64,000 nt of DNA, taken from positions 62,001 through 126,000 of the forward strand of contig JAAWJI010000003.1 of the NCBI GenBank assembly GCA_022796795.1. The letters run 5' to 3'. Position 1 is the stretch's first letter; each line of letters starts with the position of its first letter. A model generated the notes under the pieces. The model ran no database searches. It was not told where the DNA came from and saw only the letters and a list, made by a program, of their open reading frames with translations. This document shows, piece after piece, positions 63,358 through 64,000 of this stretch. A program made the position numbers and the translations under genes. This stretch comes from Lachnospiraceae bacterium. Lineage in GTDB: Bacteria; Bacillota; Clostridia; Lachnospirales; Lachnospiraceae.

Positions 63358-63905
63358 CCGTTATCCGCCGAAGCATCTTTTCTCTCTAAATCCCGCTGCA
63401 GCCCCTCCAGATAGGGAACCAGAAAGCCGCCGTTGGGATGCAGGAAAAATTCTTCCTCCAGCTCCTCATAGCGGAAGCTTTTGCGGCCGCCCTCCTGGGC
63501 ACGTTCCCAGAATTTCCGCATATGGTCATAGGGCAGGTAATAAAACTGATTCCGCTGTGTATAGTAAATCAACAGAAAGGCGCAGCCTCCCTGCCGTTCA
63601 AAGTCTCCCATAAACGCCACCTGATGGGCGTGAATATTCTGCAGGGGAAAGGTATCGGTGGCGCATTCCTTGGCGTCAAAGCAGATGGGAATTCCCTGGA
63701 CTGCCCCGATATAGTCCACGGTACTCTTCTGGTCAAAATAGGCCAGAGTAATATGCCGATGTTCTTTGTCAATCTGCATAGGGGTAATGGGGGTGGGCAC
63801 CTTCTGGATTAGCGCCAGCCCATGCTCCCGGTATTTATCGTTGGTCCGGTTGACCAGATCCTCCAGAGTGGATCCCCGAAGGCCTCTTGAGTTCCAGGTA
63901 GCCAT
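63354..63905 (-). CDS. recU: Holliday junction resolvase RecU
   Basis: A 183-residue Firmicutes-type resolvase. The N-terminus WNSRGLRGSTLEDLVNRTND and IQKVPTPITP fit the family. The nuclease motif is STVDYIGAVQGIPICFDAKEC with Asp, Asp-x-Lys and a following FPLQNIHAHQ segment. It acts in recombination and chromosome segregation. It is the last gene before the window end; the 95 bp upstream show a CTCCTCTTTCC-type complement of a ribosome-binding site and nothing else certain. Confidence 0.93.
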   Translation of the reverse strand: MATWNSRGLRGSTLEDLVNRTNDKYREHGLALIQKVPTPITPMQIDKEHRHITLAYFDQKSTVDYIGAVQGIPICFDAKECATDTFPLQNIHAHQVAFMGDFERQGGCAFLLIYYTQRNQFYYLPYDHMRKFWERAQEGGRKSFRYEELEEEFFLHPNGGFLVPYLEGLQRDLERKDASADNG

Positions 63906-64000
63906 GTAGTTCTCCTCTTTCCTGTCTGCTGTCTTGCTTGTTTGAGAAAAATGTGCCGCCCCATCTTCTATTTTTGCGGGCAGGGAGAAGGGCCGCTGCT

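Overview
The window looks like a chromosomal segment of a low-to-mid GC Gram-positive anaerobe of the class Clostridia, most likely a gut Lachnospiraceae. The evidence is gene content: iron-sulfur L-serine dehydratase in two subunits, L27 with a cleavable N-terminus next to Prp protease, an L21 leader, RecU, short-form HisG with HisZ, a CD1871A-family CXXC protein, a LytTR/GHKL two-component pair and anaerobic GlpA-type oxidoreductases. No species is claimed.

Layout. 1-6.4 kb: 3' part of a CstA-type peptide/pyruvate transporter, sdaAB-sdaAA, a cytidylate-kinase-like protein, dtd, convergent ttcA, and a K+ channel lacking its first two helices. 6.4-12.6 kb (minus): aroF-tyrA-aroA, then a MBOAT/DHHW envelope acylation pair. 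12.9-14.6 kb: a redox trio (TlpA-like lipoprotein, CD1871A CXXC protein, polytopic 4Fe-4S protein). 14.6-20 kb: rplU-prp-rpmA-obgE-yhbY-nadD-yqeK-rsfS and a Nudix hydrolase. 20.2-20.8 kb: lexA with probable autoregulatory boxes.

21.0-33.8 kb is the most interesting part: a 12.8-kb accessory island between two palindromic sites whose half-sites match the XerD arm of Firmicutes dif. Its inner ends are perfect 16-bp inverted repeats. It carries a metallophosphoesterase, two unrecognised proteins, a giant tandem-DUF262 protein, a terminator, a pair of unrecognised paralogues and a sacsin-like GHKL ATPase fused to a DUF3883 nuclease-like domain. This reads as one or two antiphage defence systems that I cannot match to a named system. 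A XerS-like tyrosine recombinase lies just outside its right end. A third copy of the palindrome lies between yqeK and rsfS.

35.1-35.4 kb: a cobalamin riboswitch with its own promoter and terminator but no gene behind it. 35.8-39 kb (minus): a GlpA-type dehydrogenase, an FAD oxidoreductase and a DUF1667 protein. 39.1-41.5 kb: a gene remnant and a BlaI/BlaR1-like pair whose sensor seems truncated. 41.6-44 kb: an orphan LytTR/GHKL two-component system and a small coiled-coil protein. 44.1-46 kb (minus): a DUF1266-DUF2185 protein and a broken M20 peptidase.

46.1-51.6 kb (minus): FkbH-like HAD/acyl-carrier protein/VOC protein/MBOAT/SGNH, which resembles a dlt operon with FkbH replacing DltA. 51.6-55.5 kb (minus): RNase G/E with the TIGR03936 and TIGR03960 radical-SAM pair, genes usually found just before rplU but here 37 kb away on the other strand. 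55.6-58.1 kb: a DUF2142 membrane protein and a small membrane protein. 58.2-63.2 kb (minus): hisZ-hisG-hisD-hisB-hisIE behind a consensus promoter with a palindromic operator candidate. HisIE carries a degenerate HisF-like N-terminus, and hisH, hisA, hisF and hisC are absent. 63.4-63.9 kb: recU. No rRNA, tRNA, CRISPR array or insertion-sequence transposase was seen.
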